Source of the DNA: Marinilabiliaceae bacterium JC040
Lineage (GTDB): Bacteria > Bacteroidota > Bacteroidia > Bacteroidales > Marinifilaceae
Direction of reading: 5' to 3'
DNA: 64,000 bases
NCBI GenBank assembly: GCA_022496785.1
Contig: SNAP01000011.1
Location: 280 to 64,279 of the forward strand
Below the pieces are notes generated by a model. The model ran no database searches. It saw only the letters and a list, made by a program, of their open reading frames with translations, and was not told the DNA's origin. Positions 1 to 9,313 of the stretch are shown here, piece after piece (within the stretch, counting starts at the first letter, position 1; each line of letters begins with the position of its first letter). A program made the position numbers and the translations under genes.

Positions 1-55
1 GTTAACAACCGTAAAACGTCTGACTTTTCAGTGCGTTTATCTCTCGATTGCGTTG

Positions 56-86
56 CAAAAGTAGTGCAAAATTTCTTATCTCCAAA
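56..86 (-). promoter_or_regulatory. Promoter reading out of the left edge
   Basis: Read on the minus strand, TTTG (83-86) is followed after 19 bases by TACTTTTG (56-63), a full match to the Bacteroidota -33/-7 promoter. Transcription would start near position 50 and leave the window leftwards, so the gene it drives is not visible. The first 55 bases are less AT-rich than the sequence that follows, as expected of a leader. Confidence 0.65.
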
Positions 87-304
87 CATTCTGCACAAAT
101 ATTTTTTCGCAAGGTTCTGTAAAGATAATACAAAAGACTGATACAATGCAAGATAATCAATAAAAAAATATTTTCATTTTTTTTAGCTCAAGAATAAGTT
201 TAAGAACAATTAGTATTGTTTCCGTATAATTTAAACCTACCCTCTCCGTATCAAGTCCGTATTAAGTCCCATTTATATGGGAGAAAGTACACCAAAAGTA
301 CATC
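87..304. other. Gene-free AT-rich spacer
   Basis: No credible reading frame. It holds a small perfect hairpin (TCCCAT 267-272 with ATGGGA 277-282) with no T-run, and three copies of CCGTAT between 224 and 262. I assign no function to either. Confidence 0.5.
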
Positions 305-331
305 AAGAAAAAGGTATTAAATAAATACCTC
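305..331 (-). terminator. Terminator of the potassium channel gene
   Basis: AGGTATT (312-318) pairs with AATACCT (324-330) around a 5-base loop. On the minus strand the stem is followed by TTTTTC, about 50 bases past the stop of the channel gene. Confidence 0.55.
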
Positions 332-379
332 ATCTATTATCATGAATAAAATCTTAAATTAATAGTGAAAAAGAAAATT

Positions 380-1405
380 TTAACCTTTAAAAAGTAATTT
401 ACATATATTAGAATGTTGCTTTGGACTAGCTAAAACAAATAACTTCATCTTATTTGTAATAATAGTACTAGCAGGAGGATTAAAAACATATCTACCACTT
501 TCATCTGAAAGACCTATAATACTAGCACCTGTAGCATTACGAAAATTGATCTCGCTCAACGATTTTCCATTAAAATCGGAAAGAATATCTTTTAAATCTA
601 CAGCAGCTACACCTATTTCTTTAGCAGATTGCAATAATATGGTATCAATAAATTCAACAATCTCTGGATGAAGTACCAGTTTTGCCATTCTCGATCCTCC
701 AATTTTATCTGGCATTATAACATTATCAGCACCTGCTCTTCTTAAACGCCTTGCCGTATTAGCATTAGAAGATCTTGATATTATTTTAATTTTCTTATTT
801 AAATCTCTAGCTGTTAATACAACATATAAATTCTCTGCATCACGAGGAATTGTTATTATTATAGAACCTGCATGACAAATACCTGCTTCTATAAGGATTT
901 GATCGACTGTTGCATCTCCCATTATTGTACGCAAATCAGGATAACTTGCTTTTACCATATCTAATCTACCCTGATCATCATCCACAACAACAACATCTTT
1001 ATCTGAATCTATCAAGTCGTCTAAAGCTTGTCTACCATTTCTGCCACATCCAACTAAAATAACATGATCTTTCATCTTTTTTATACTTTTTATCGTTCTA
1101 AAATTCCTATATCTTTTTGCTAATAAACCATCAACTATCCCTTTACCATATGAAGATATTAAATAACCTATAACACCTAATCCCCCTGCTATTAATACAA
1201 CAGTAAACAATTTTCCATTTGGTGATAGTGAATGGACTTCTCCAAATCCTACTGTAGAAACAGTAATAAGAGTCATATACAAAGCATCTACAAAAGAATA
1301 ATCCTCTATATACATATAGCCTATTACTCCAAGGCCTATACATACAATTCCTAGAAATGTAGCTCTAATAGTATTATTACATATTAATGTGTTTCGTTTC
1401 TTCAT
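380..1405 (-). CDS. RCK-domain potassium channel (2TM)
   Basis: Predicted inner-membrane K+ channel with a cytoplasmic nucleotide-binding gate. Residues about 13-33 and 65-85 are the two membrane helices; between them a pore loop carries TVGFGE at 51-56, a variant of the usual TVGYGD filter. An RCK_N (TrkA-N) Rossmann domain starts near 113 with GCGRNG at 119-124 and an acidic cluster VVDDD ending the second strand; a TrkA_C-like domain fills about 255-338. At 341 residues it has the usual size of MthK/Kch-type channels. Its start lies 29 bases inside the end of the upstream DUF2851 gene, so the two are probably co-transcribed. Gating ligand unknown. Confidence 0.88.
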   Translation of the reverse strand: MKKRNTLICNNTIRATFLGIVCIGLGVIGYMYIEDYSFVDALYMTLITVSTVGFGEVHSLSPNGKLFTVVLIAGGLGVIGYLISSYGKGIVDGLLAKRYRNFRTIKSIKKMKDHVILVGCGRNGRQALDDLIDSDKDVVVVDDDQGRLDMVKASYPDLRTIMGDATVDQILIEAGICHAGSIIITIPRDAENLYVVLTARDLNKKIKIISRSSNANTARRLRRAGADNVIMPDKIGGSRMAKLVLHPEIVEFIDTILLQSAKEIGVAAVDLKDILSDFNGKSLSEINFRNATGASIIGLSDESGRYVFNPPASTIITNKMKLFVLASPKQHSNICKLLFKG

Positions 1406-2672
1406 TTGTTTTTTTTAGGATAGTATTTCCGATATGGCAATTTAAGCATCTATGTTTATTGCAATATTCCTTCTTTAACTGAATTATAGCTTGAGATTCT
1501 ATAGCGTTATCAAGTTTTATATTACAATCACTTACAATATTAGTGATATTATTTTTTTCAGGTTTAATATTTTCTAAAAAAGTATATGCTCTATCAATAT
1601 ATTTTTGACTTTTAATATACTTTCCATATGAGAAAAGAATTGGAACTACTACATTTATAAGAAGAATATTAATTGCAGTATTTCCTAAATGTTTCTTCTT
1701 CTTTTCACTCTTTTTACCAAATTTCACATGAGTATCCCAGTAAACCGAGGTATCACTTTTAAAGAAATTGTATACTCTATTTAAATCTTCTTCCTCCAAT
1801 ATCTTTGAGAATAAATGAGAACTAGAGTATAAAATACTAGATAATTCAGCAATTCTAAGCGTTGGAAAATTAATTGGACGCGTTCTCATAAATCTCCAAT
1901 TTGTAGATTGCATACTTTCTAAAGAATATTTTCTTTTAAGATATTGATATTCTGTTTTTAAAGATTTATAGTATTCATCATTCAAATTTTCATTAAGAAA
2001 ACCAGCTTGCCCAAACAATAAAGATTCTATTTGCAATAAAGAGTGCTTTTGTTTATAGACGTACTTAAGGGGTGTAGATTTAGCTAATAATTCAAATGGT
2101 TCTGAATTCACATTCATACCAAGATATCGTGAAAAGATTTGATAAAATGTATCATCCCAAGAATTTCTATTAAATTTCAGAAGCTTGAATATATCCTCCA
2201 TCTTACGCTCTAACCTTTCTAACAGTAAAGAATTAAACCAGAATTTTAATTCGAAATATCCATCCTCATCTAAACGAGAAATACATCTTTGAAGATTTGA
2301 ATCTTTTCTAATATGCCTGTAATAATTATAGAGATTAGAATCGTACTGCATTATATAAGTTGGAAGTTCCCTATTAGATTCAGTTTTCACAATATTATCG
2401 AAGATATCAACCACATGAAGTATAACATTGTTATAAGCAGAATCTTTATCATGCTTATGTCGGTACCAATCGCTCGCTCTCACATGAATTTCAACATTAC
2501 CAACCCAAATTGTACGACCAATTTTAATTCTTGCATTTAAAAAATCGGGACCAGAATTCGTATTATACTCTCCTATTTTAATAATTTCGATTAATAGTCC
2601 ATCTGAAGTTCGCATTGCATTAAGATCAAAAAGACCATTTTTCCATAAATATTGAAGAAATTCCTCTTTCAT
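1377..2672 (-). CDS. DUF2851 family protein
   Basis: Conserved Bacteroidota protein of unknown function, 431 residues from the start chosen here. The reading frame extends 38 codons further upstream, but that part is hydrophobic low-complexity sequence; the family normally begins like MKEEFLQYLW, so the ATG at 2672 is preferred. Family traits visible: SGPDFLNARI near residue 40, then a histidine-rich stretch HVRASDWYRHKHD, and a C-terminal CLNCHIG cysteine motif. It overlaps the downstream channel gene by 29 bases. No enzymatic role can be read from the sequence. Confidence 0.85.
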   Translation of the reverse strand: MKEEFLQYLWKNGLFDLNAMRTSDGLLIEIIKIGEYNTNSGPDFLNARIKIGRTIWVGNVEIHVRASDWYRHKHDKDSAYNNVILHVVDIFDNIVKTESNRELPTYIMQYDSNLYNYYRHIRKDSNLQRCISRLDEDGYFELKFWFNSLLLERLERKMEDIFKLLKFNRNSWDDTFYQIFSRYLGMNVNSEPFELLAKSTPLKYVYKQKHSLLQIESLLFGQAGFLNENLNDEYYKSLKTEYQYLKRKYSLESMQSTNWRFMRTRPINFPTLRIAELSSILYSSSHLFSKILEEEDLNRVYNFFKSDTSVYWDTHVKFGKKSEKKKKHLGNTAINILLINVVVPILFSYGKYIKSQKYIDRAYTFLENIKPEKNNITNIVSDCNIKLDNAIESQAIIQLKKEYCNKHRCLNCHIGNTILKKTNEETKHINM

Positions 2673-2796
2673 TACTTTTAAAGTGTAGATTATTACATGT
2701 AAATATAGAACAAAAGAAATATAAGAGTCTATAAAAAGACAAAGTATTTTATACAAACATTCATGCGATATTAATTGTATTTTCAATGCATTTTAA

Positions 2797-2804
2797 TATT
2801 TTTG
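2797..2804 (+). promoter_or_regulatory. -7 box of the coiled-coil membrane protein gene
   Basis: TATTTTTG matches TAnnTTTG, 40 bases before the ATG at 2845; ATTG lies 19 bases upstream as a weak -33 element. Confidence 0.5.
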
Positions 2805-2844
2805 TAGTATTAAGAACTGATAACTGAAAATTCACAACAATAAT

Positions 2845-3732
2845 ATGGGGACTAAACTTATTGAAAGTAAGAAAGACAAGATGTTTGTAACATCTCTTGG
2901 TATACTTGCTGGAATTATTGTTATTCTTACAGTCATATTCATAATTGTAAAGATTGACAATAACAGATATATTTCTGAAATTAATCAAGAGAAAGACGAA
3001 CTGAATACAGAACTTAAAAGTCTTTCGAAAGAATATGAAAATCTTGAAACAAACAACGATTCTCTAAAAGTAAAATTAAGTAATGAGCAAGATAAGATTA
3101 ATATCTTATTGGAGAAGATGAAAGTCTTTAGAAACAACTCATATGCTGAAATTGCAAGATATAAAAAAGAGGTAAACACTCTTAAAACGGTTCTTAGAAG
3201 CTATGTAATTCAGATTGATTCATTAAATCAATTAAATAAGGCTCTTATTGTTGAGAATAACAAAGTAAAACAACAAATGAAATGGGCAAAAACAAAAGCC
3301 CAACGTTTACAAAACAAGAATAAAAAAATTGAGAAACAACTTTCTAAAGCAGCGGCTCTAGAAGCAATAGAATTTGAAGTTTATCCTATTAATAAAAAAG
3401 GACGTAAACTTAAGAAAGTTCGTAAATGTGTTAAGTTGAAAGCAGTATTTGCTCTACAAAAAAATATCACAGCAAAAAGAGGTCTTAGAAAATTGTATTT
3501 AAGGATACATAAATCGGACAACAGTATATTACCATCTAAAAATGGTACTAAATTTAAATATCAAGGTAAACTAATAGAATGTACAGCCAATAGAAATGTT
3601 GAATATGAAGGAGAACGATTGGAGGTTGCGATATTCTGGGACAGAGATAAGAATCTCGTAAAAGGCAATTATGTTGCCTACTTATTTTCTGAAAACTATA
3701 TGATTGGTAAAACGTCATTTAGAATTAAATAA
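2845..3732 (+). CDS. Membrane-anchored coiled-coil protein
   Basis: Function not recognised. The 295-residue product has a short charged N-terminus, one membrane helix (about 15-35), a long Lys/Glu-rich heptad-like coiled coil (about 40-165) and a C-terminal globular region (about 170-295) that looks beta-rich and ends GKTSFRIK. This is the layout of a single-pass inner-membrane protein whose coiled coil holds a C-terminal domain away from the membrane, probably in the periplasm. It is monocistronic, with its own promoter box and a strong terminator. Confidence 0.7.
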   Translation: MGTKLIESKKDKMFVTSLGILAGIIVILTVIFIIVKIDNNRYISEINQEKDELNTELKSLSKEYENLETNNDSLKVKLSNEQDKINILLEKMKVFRNNSYAEIARYKKEVNTLKTVLRSYVIQIDSLNQLNKALIVENNKVKQQMKWAKTKAQRLQNKNKKIEKQLSKAAALEAIEFEVYPINKKGRKLKKVRKCVKLKAVFALQKNITAKRGLRKLYLRIHKSDNSILPSKNGTKFKYQGKLIECTANRNVEYEGERLEVAIFWDRDKNLVKGNYVAYLFSENYMIGKTSFRIK

Positions 3733-3754
3733 GGATATGAATAGGATATAAAAT

Positions 3755-3790
3755 AAAGAGCTTAACTATAGAATGGTTAAGCTCTTTTTG
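3755..3790 (+). terminator. Terminator after the coiled-coil protein gene
   Basis: Perfect 12-bp stem AAAGAGCTTAAC (3755-3766) with GTTAAGCTCTTT (3776-3787), 9-base loop, closing in a T-run. Confidence 0.85.
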
Positions 3791-3875
3791 TTTTTAACAA
3801 TCCTATAACAAATAGATAATCAGAAATTTTTAACTTCAAAAGATAAAATTAAAACACAAACAAATACCAATTATT

Positions 3876-5543
3876 ATGAAAGACATAGACATTGCTAGAG
3901 AGGTTGAATTAAAACCTATCACAGAAATTGCAAAACAATTAGACATTGATGTAGAGAAAATAGAACAATATGGACACTATAAGGCTAAATTACCTTTAGA
4001 ACTTATAGATGAAGAAAAAATTAAGAACAAACAATTAATTTTAGTATCAGCTATTTCTCCTACTCCTGCTGGAGAGGGTAAAACAACAATATCTATAGGT
4101 TTAAGTGAAGGATTAAACAGAATTGGAAAAAAAACAACAACAGTACTTAGAGAACCTTCATTAGGACCAGTATTTGGTATCAAAGGTGGTGCCACTGGTG
4201 GTGGATATTCACAAGTACTTCCAATGGAAGATATAAACTTACATTTCACTGGCGATTTTGCAGCTATTGAAAAAGCTAATAATCTTTTAGCAGCTTTAAT
4301 AGATAATAATATTCAATCAAAGACAAGAAGTCTACATATCGATCCAAGAACAGTTACATGGAAAAGAGTTATCGATATGAATGATAGATCTCTTAGACAC
4401 ACAATAGTTGGTTTAGGAGGAACAGCATCAGGAATTCCTAGAGAAACAGGTTTCGACATTACTGCTGCATCAGAAATTATGGCTATTCTATGTTTAGCAC
4501 AAGACTTTGAAGATTTAAAACGTAGATTAAGTAATATATTTATAGGTTTCACATACGATAAAGAACCTATATATGCTAAAGATTTAAATGCACATGGAGC
4601 TATGGCTGCTCTACTTAAAGATGCAATTAAACCAAACTTAGTACAAACAATAGAAGGTAATCCTGCAATTATTCATGGTGGTCCTTTTGCAAATATTGCA
4701 CAAGGTACAAACTCTGTTATTGCTACTAAAATGGGACTTACATTAAGCGACTACGTTGTTACTGAGGCTGGTTTTGGTTTCGATTTAGGAGCAGAAAAGT
4801 TCTTTGATATTAAATGTGTATCATCAGGTCTTCAACCAACAGCTATTGTATTAGTTGCAACTGTTAGAGCATTAAAATATCATGGAGGTGTTGGTATAAA
4901 AGATTTGGGAACAGAAAATCTTGAAGCATTAGCAAAAGGATTAGAAAATCTAGAGAAACATGTAGAGAACATGAGAAAATTCAATTTATGTTCTGTTGTA
5001 GCAATAAACAAATTCCAAAACGATAGTGATGCAGAAATTCGCATGATTATTAATAAGTGTAACAAACTTGGAGTTGCTGTTGAAGTTGCTGATGTTTGGG
5101 CTAAAGGAGGAGAAGGTGCTTTAGATTTAGCAAAAACTGTTAGTAGAATATCTGAAAATTGTACTCATAATTTCCAACCTTTATATAGCTGGGATTGGAC
5201 TATTGAGAAGAAAATAGAAACTTTATCTAAAGAAATTTACGGTGCTGTTGCTGTTGACTATACAGCTCAAGCTAAAAGAGATTTAAAGAAGATTAAAGAA
5301 CTAGGTCTTGAAAAGATTCCTGTTTGTATAGCTAAAACACAAAAATCTTTATCAGATAATCCAAAACTATTAGGACGACCTAAGAACTTTATTATAACAG
5401 TAAGAAGCATTGAAGTTGCAGCAGGAGCAGAATTTGTAATACCAATCACAGGATCTATTATGAGAATGCCAGGTTTACCAGCTACACCTGCAGCAGAAGG
5501 AATAGATATAAATCTAGAAGGAGACATTAGTGGTTTATTCTAG
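3876..5543 (+). CDS. fhs: Formate--tetrahydrofolate ligase
   Basis: Cytoplasmic enzyme that joins formate to tetrahydrofolate with ATP, giving 10-formyl-THF for purine and C1 metabolism. 555 residues, the normal family length. The P-loop TPAGEGKTT is at 63-71, followed by the family's glycine-rich LGPVFGIKGGATGGGYSQV region and, later, GGPFANIAQG. The C-terminus ends with the expected proline-rich GLPATPAAEG segment. It sits just upstream of gcvP in the same direction, with a 163-base gap, suggesting linked one-carbon metabolism but probably separate promoters. Confidence 0.97.
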   Translation: MKDIDIAREVELKPITEIAKQLDIDVEKIEQYGHYKAKLPLELIDEEKIKNKQLILVSAISPTPAGEGKTTISIGLSEGLNRIGKKTTTVLREPSLGPVFGIKGGATGGGYSQVLPMEDINLHFTGDFAAIEKANNLLAALIDNNIQSKTRSLHIDPRTVTWKRVIDMNDRSLRHTIVGLGGTASGIPRETGFDITAASEIMAILCLAQDFEDLKRRLSNIFIGFTYDKEPIYAKDLNAHGAMAALLKDAIKPNLVQTIEGNPAIIHGGPFANIAQGTNSVIATKMGLTLSDYVVTEAGFGFDLGAEKFFDIKCVSSGLQPTAIVLVATVRALKYHGGVGIKDLGTENLEALAKGLENLEKHVENMRKFNLCSVVAINKFQNDSDAEIRMIINKCNKLGVAVEVADVWAKGGEGALDLAKTVSRISENCTHNFQPLYSWDWTIEKKIETLSKEIYGAVAVDYTAQAKRDLKKIKELGLEKIPVCIAKTQKSLSDNPKLLGRPKNFIITVRSIEVAAGAEFVIPITGSIMRMPGLPATPAAEGIDINLEGDISGLF

Positions 5544-5706
5544 AATTTAGAAAATAAATACAGTTTATGTTTTTACAAATAGGTTCTATATAAGCTTATA
5601 GATTAAAATATTTATAAATAATTCTTAAATATCTTTATCTTTTTATAAATTTACGAACCTTAAAAAAAAGCAAAAAACATAAATATATATATAAAAGCAA
5701 TTTAAA

Positions 5707-8568
5707 ATGGCACAAGACAAATTTGTATCTCGCCACATAGGGCCACGTGAAGAAGACGTGAAAGAGATGCTTAAGGTTATAGGTGTAGATTCTGTTGAGC
5801 AATTAATGCAAGAAACTGTACCAGAAGATATCAGACTTAAAGGTCTTTTGGACTTACCAGAAGCCTTAACAGAAGCTGAATATTATGCTAGAATGAAAGA
5901 ACTAGGAGCAAAAAATAAATTATTCCGTTCTTTTATAGGTTTAGGATATTACGACACTATTACTCCAGCAGTAATAACTAGAAATGTTTTAGAAGATGCA
6001 ACATGGTATACTTCTTACACTCCTTATCAAGCAGAAATTTCTCAAGGACGTCTTGAAGCATTGTTAAACTACCAAACTGTAATTACTGAATTAACAGGTA
6101 TGGGATTAACAAACTGTTCTCTTCACGATGAAGCTCAGTCTGCTGCTGAAGCATCTACAATGATGCAAAATCTTCGCTCTAAAGCTAAGAAAAAAGCAAA
6201 AGCTAATGTTTTATTCGTAGATAACAGCGTTTATACTCAAACTAAGAGTGTATTAGAGACTCGATCTAATCCAAAAGATGTTAAAGTTGTTTATGGTGAC
6301 TATAGAACTTTTGAATTTACTGAAGATGTATATGGTGCTATAGTACAATATCCAAATGCAGAAGGAAATATTGAGGATTACACTAATTTCATTGCTAAAT
6401 GTCACGAGAATGAAGTACTATGTACTGTAATAGCAGACCTTATGTCTCTAGTTCTTCTTAAGACTCCAGGTTCAATGGATGCAGATATTGTTTGTGGTAC
6501 AACTCAACGTATGGGTATTCCTATGGGATATGGTGGACCAGCTGCAGGTTACTTAGCTTGCCGTCCAGAATATAAGAGACAAATTCCAGGTAGAATTATC
6601 GGAGTTACTGTTGATGCACAAGGAAACAAAGCTCTACGTTTAGCTCTTCAGTCAAGAGAGCAACATATTAAAAGAGATAGAGCCTCATCAAATATATGTA
6701 CAGCACAAGCTTTAATGGCTTCAATGGTAGGATTCTTTGGTGTATACCACGGAAGAGAAGGATTAAGAAGAATCGCAAATCATATTCATTCTTCAGCTTC
6801 TATTCTATCAAAAGAGATAAAAGCTCTTGGTTATACTCAAAAGAATACAAATTTCTTTGATACAATAAATTTTGAAATTCCATCTAATGTAAATATTGAA
6901 GATATTAAAACTGCTGCATTAGAAGCAGAAATGAACTTCAACTATTTTACAGAAGGACAAGTAGGTATTTCTACAGACGAAAAAATGTCTGCAAAAGAAA
7001 TTTCTACAATCATAAATATCTTTGCTAAAGCAATTTCTAAAGATGCTTCTGAAATAAAAGAAATTAATGAAACAGTTTCTTTAGAAGAAGGTTCTATGAG
7101 AAATGACGACTTTATGCAACAAGATGTATTTAATACTTATTTTTCTGAAAGTGCAATGATGCGTTATATCAAGCAATTAGAGAAAAAAGATATAGGTTTA
7201 AATACATCTATGATTTCTCTTGGTTCTTGTACAATGAAACTTAATGCTGCTGTAGAGGTTATGCCTCTTTCATGGCCTGAGTTTGGTAATGTTCACCCAT
7301 TTGTACCTAAAGATCAAGCAGAAGGTTATCACGAACTAATTACAGAACTAGAAGAATGGTTATCTGTAATAACAGGTTTTGCTGGATGTTCTCTTCAACC
7401 AAATTCTGGTGCTGCTGGAGAATATGCTGGTTTAATTACTATTAGACATTACTTAATTGCACAAGGAGAAGGTCACAGAAATGTTATCTTAATCCCTGCT
7501 TCTGCACACGGAACAAATCCTGCTTCTTCAACAATGTTAGGACTTAAAATTGTTACTATAAAATGTGATGATAAAGGAAATATTGATGTAGCAGACTTTA
7601 GAGAAAAAGCTGAGGCTCATAAAGATGATCTTTTCGGTACAATGATTACTTATCCATCTACTCACGGTATTTTTGAAGAATCTATTAAAGAATTAATGGA
7701 TATCGTTCATAATAACGGTGGTCAAGTATATATGGATGGTGCAAATATGAACGGACAATCTGGATTAACAAATCCTGGATATATCGGTGCTGACGTTTGT
7801 CACTTGAATCTTCACAAATCGTTTGCTATGCCTCACGGTGGTGGTGGTCCTGGTGTTGGTCCTATTTGTGTTGCTAAACATTTAGTGGAACATTTACCTT
7901 CTCATCAAATTATTGATTTAGGCGTTAAACAAGGTGATGCTGTTTCTGCTGCTCCTTATGGTTCTCCTTTATTATTACCAGTAACATATGGATATATTGC
8001 TATGTTAGGTGCTGAAGGTGTTGCTGAAGCTACAAAAATGGCTATCCTTAATGCTAACTACTTAACTTCTGCTTTTGAGAAACTTGGATTCAAGATTCTA
8101 TATAAAGGTAGCAAAGGTCGTGTAGGTCACGAAATGATTTGGGATTGTAACCACTTTAACAAAGCTGTAGGTATTACTGATGGTGATATTGCAAAACGTT
8201 TAATGGACTTTGGTTTCCACGCTCCTACTCTTTCTTTCCCAGTTCACGGAACTCTAATGGTTGAACCAACAGAAAGTGAGCCTAAAGAAGAATTAGATAG
8301 ATTTATCGAAGCTTTAAAGACTATTAGAAACGAGATTATTGCTATTGAAGAAGGTAAAGCAGATAAGGAAAACAACTTACTTAAAAATGCACCTCATACA
8401 CAATATGTATGTACTGCTGATGAGTGGGACAGACCTTATTCAAGATCTGAAGCTTGCTATCCTCTACCATGGGTTAAAGAGAATAAATTCTGGTTTAACA
8501 CTGGTCGTGTAGATGACGGTTACGGTGATAGACATTTACAATGTACTTGTAATGCTTTTCAAGAATAA
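5707..8568 (+). CDS. gcvP: Glycine dehydrogenase (decarboxylating), P protein
   Basis: PLP-dependent P protein of the glycine cleavage system: decarboxylates glycine and passes the aminomethyl group to lipoyl-GcvH. 953 residues as one chain, i.e. the fused form. The N-terminal half begins RHIGPREEDV and carries YTPYQAEISQGRLE; the C-terminal half has SAHGTNPASS and the PLP lysine K704 in NLHKSFAMPHGGGG, with a glycine-rich tail typical of the family. No gcvT or gcvH is adjacent, so the T and H proteins must be elsewhere. It lies downstream of fhs and ends in a terminator. Confidence 0.97.
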   Translation: MAQDKFVSRHIGPREEDVKEMLKVIGVDSVEQLMQETVPEDIRLKGLLDLPEALTEAEYYARMKELGAKNKLFRSFIGLGYYDTITPAVITRNVLEDATWYTSYTPYQAEISQGRLEALLNYQTVITELTGMGLTNCSLHDEAQSAAEASTMMQNLRSKAKKKAKANVLFVDNSVYTQTKSVLETRSNPKDVKVVYGDYRTFEFTEDVYGAIVQYPNAEGNIEDYTNFIAKCHENEVLCTVIADLMSLVLLKTPGSMDADIVCGTTQRMGIPMGYGGPAAGYLACRPEYKRQIPGRIIGVTVDAQGNKALRLALQSREQHIKRDRASSNICTAQALMASMVGFFGVYHGREGLRRIANHIHSSASILSKEIKALGYTQKNTNFFDTINFEIPSNVNIEDIKTAALEAEMNFNYFTEGQVGISTDEKMSAKEISTIINIFAKAISKDASEIKEINETVSLEEGSMRNDDFMQQDVFNTYFSESAMMRYIKQLEKKDIGLNTSMISLGSCTMKLNAAVEVMPLSWPEFGNVHPFVPKDQAEGYHELITELEEWLSVITGFAGCSLQPNSGAAGEYAGLITIRHYLIAQGEGHRNVILIPASAHGTNPASSTMLGLKIVTIKCDDKGNIDVADFREKAEAHKDDLFGTMITYPSTHGIFEESIKELMDIVHNNGGQVYMDGANMNGQSGLTNPGYIGADVCHLNLHKSFAMPHGGGGPGVGPICVAKHLVEHLPSHQIIDLGVKQGDAVSAAPYGSPLLLPVTYGYIAMLGAEGVAEATKMAILNANYLTSAFEKLGFKILYKGSKGRVGHEMIWDCNHFNKAVGITDGDIAKRLMDFGFHAPTLSFPVHGTLMVEPTESEPKEELDRFIEALKTIRNEIIAIEEGKADKENNLLKNAPHTQYVCTADEWDRPYSRSEACYPLPWVKENKFWFNTGRVDDGYGDRHLQCTCNAFQE

Positions 8569-8590
8569 TATTCTTATAGAATAAATATAT

Positions 8591-8623
8591 AAGAGTTCCT
8601 CTTTTTTAGGGGGACTCTTTTTG
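8591..8623 (+). terminator. Terminator after gcvP
   Basis: AAGAGT (8591-8596) pairs with ACTCTT (8614-8619), extended inward by a G-U and two G-C pairs and followed by T5, about 22 bases past the gcvP stop. Between it and the tRNA promoter at 8825 I see no gene or structured element. Confidence 0.7.
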
Positions 8624-8824
8624 TTTAATACCTAAGGTGAATTACCATATTTCTAAATAAAAAATTGAGAATTAAAGAATAATTTCAACAATTATTTTGA
8701 GATATTCAATAGGTCAATAAGCTTTTCATTATTTTTTAGAAAAAAAGTTTTTCCAATAAGTTTTTAGAAACTAGATATTTAGATTATGTCATGAAATTTA
8801 GACTAAAAAAAACTTCTAGAATAG

Positions 8825-8855
8825 TTTGCAGATAAAGGAAAACCCTCTATATTTG
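8825..8855 (+). promoter_or_regulatory. Promoter of first tRNA-Lys
   Basis: TTTG (8825-8828), 19-base spacer, TATATTTG (8848-8855): full Bacteroidota consensus, 40 bases before the mature tRNA. Confidence 0.85.
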
Positions 8856-8895
8856 CAGTGCAATTGGGAACAACAATAGCACAAAACAAAAGGAT

Positions 8896-8968
8896 GATTC
8901 AGTAGCTCAGCTGGTAGAGCACAACACTTTTAATGTTGGGGTCCTGGGTTCGAACCCCAGCTGGATCA
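8896..8968 (+). tRNA. tRNA-Lys (anticodon TTT), copy 1
   Basis: 73-base cloverleaf: acceptor GATTCAG/CTGGATC (one T-G pair) with discriminator A; D arm GCTC/GAGC; anticodon stem CAACA/TGTTG around loop CTTTTAA, giving anticodon TTT; T arm CTGGG-TTCGAAC-CCCAG. CCA is not encoded. It reads AAA/AAG, codons heavily used by these AT-rich genes. Confidence 0.98.
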
Positions 8969-8974
8969 CGAAAG

Positions 8975-9004
8975 AAAGACAAGCAGTAATGTTTGTCTTT
9001 TTTT
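8975..9004 (+). terminator. Terminator of tRNA-Lys copy 1
   Basis: AAAGACAA (8975-8982) with TTGTCTTT (8993-9000), followed by further Ts, immediately after the tRNA. Confidence 0.75.
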
Positions 9005-9099
9005 GTATGTCTATATTTTATATTATTATAATTTATACCTACTGAAATACGAATAAATGCAAGTAATTTATAAAATATGAAGTAAAAATCTCAGAATAG

Positions 9100-9130
9100 T
9101 TTGCAGATAAAATAAAAACCTCTATATTTG
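9100..9130 (+). promoter_or_regulatory. Promoter of second tRNA-Lys
   Basis: TTTG (9100-9103), 19-base spacer, TATATTTG (9123-9130), identical in layout to the promoter of copy 1, so copy 2 is independently transcribed. Confidence 0.85.
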
Positions 9131-9170
9131 CAGAGCAATTGAGAAAAACAATAGCAAAAACAAAAAGGAT

Positions 9171-9243
9171 GATTCAGTAGCTCAGCTGGTAGAGCACAAC
9201 ACTTTTAATGTTGGGGTCCTGGGTTCGAACCCCAGCTGGATCA
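9171..9243 (+). tRNA. tRNA-Lys (anticodon TTT), copy 2
   Basis: Base-for-base identical to copy 1 over all 73 positions, with the same anticodon TTT and no encoded CCA. Confidence 0.98.
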
Positions 9244-9244
9244 C

Positions 9245-9275
9245 AAAAGGCAAACAGAGATGTTTGCCTTTTTTT
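9245..9275 (+). terminator. Terminator of tRNA-Lys copy 2
   Basis: Perfect 12-bp stem AAAAGGCAAACA (9245-9256) with TGTTTGCCTTTT (9261-9272), GAGA loop, then Ts. Relative to copy 1 an A-T pair has become G-C on both sides, a compensated change. Confidence 0.8.
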
Positions 9276-9313
9276 GTATACAATATTTTTTATTATTTCT
9301 TACCAATAGTAAA

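Larger units (their letters stand above)
8818..9243 (+). repeat. 275-bp tandem duplication carrying tRNA-Lys
   Basis: The segment from about 8818 to 8968 (promoter, leader, tRNA) recurs at 9093-9243 with a constant offset of 275 bases. The promoter boxes and all 73 tRNA bases are identical; the spacer and leader have drifted, which points to selection on the promoter and RNA only. Confidence 0.85.

Noticed and set aside
2673-2786. N-terminal 38-codon extension of the DUF2851 gene
   Set aside because: Hydrophobic low-complexity sequence not found at the start of the family; the ATG at 2672 fits better.
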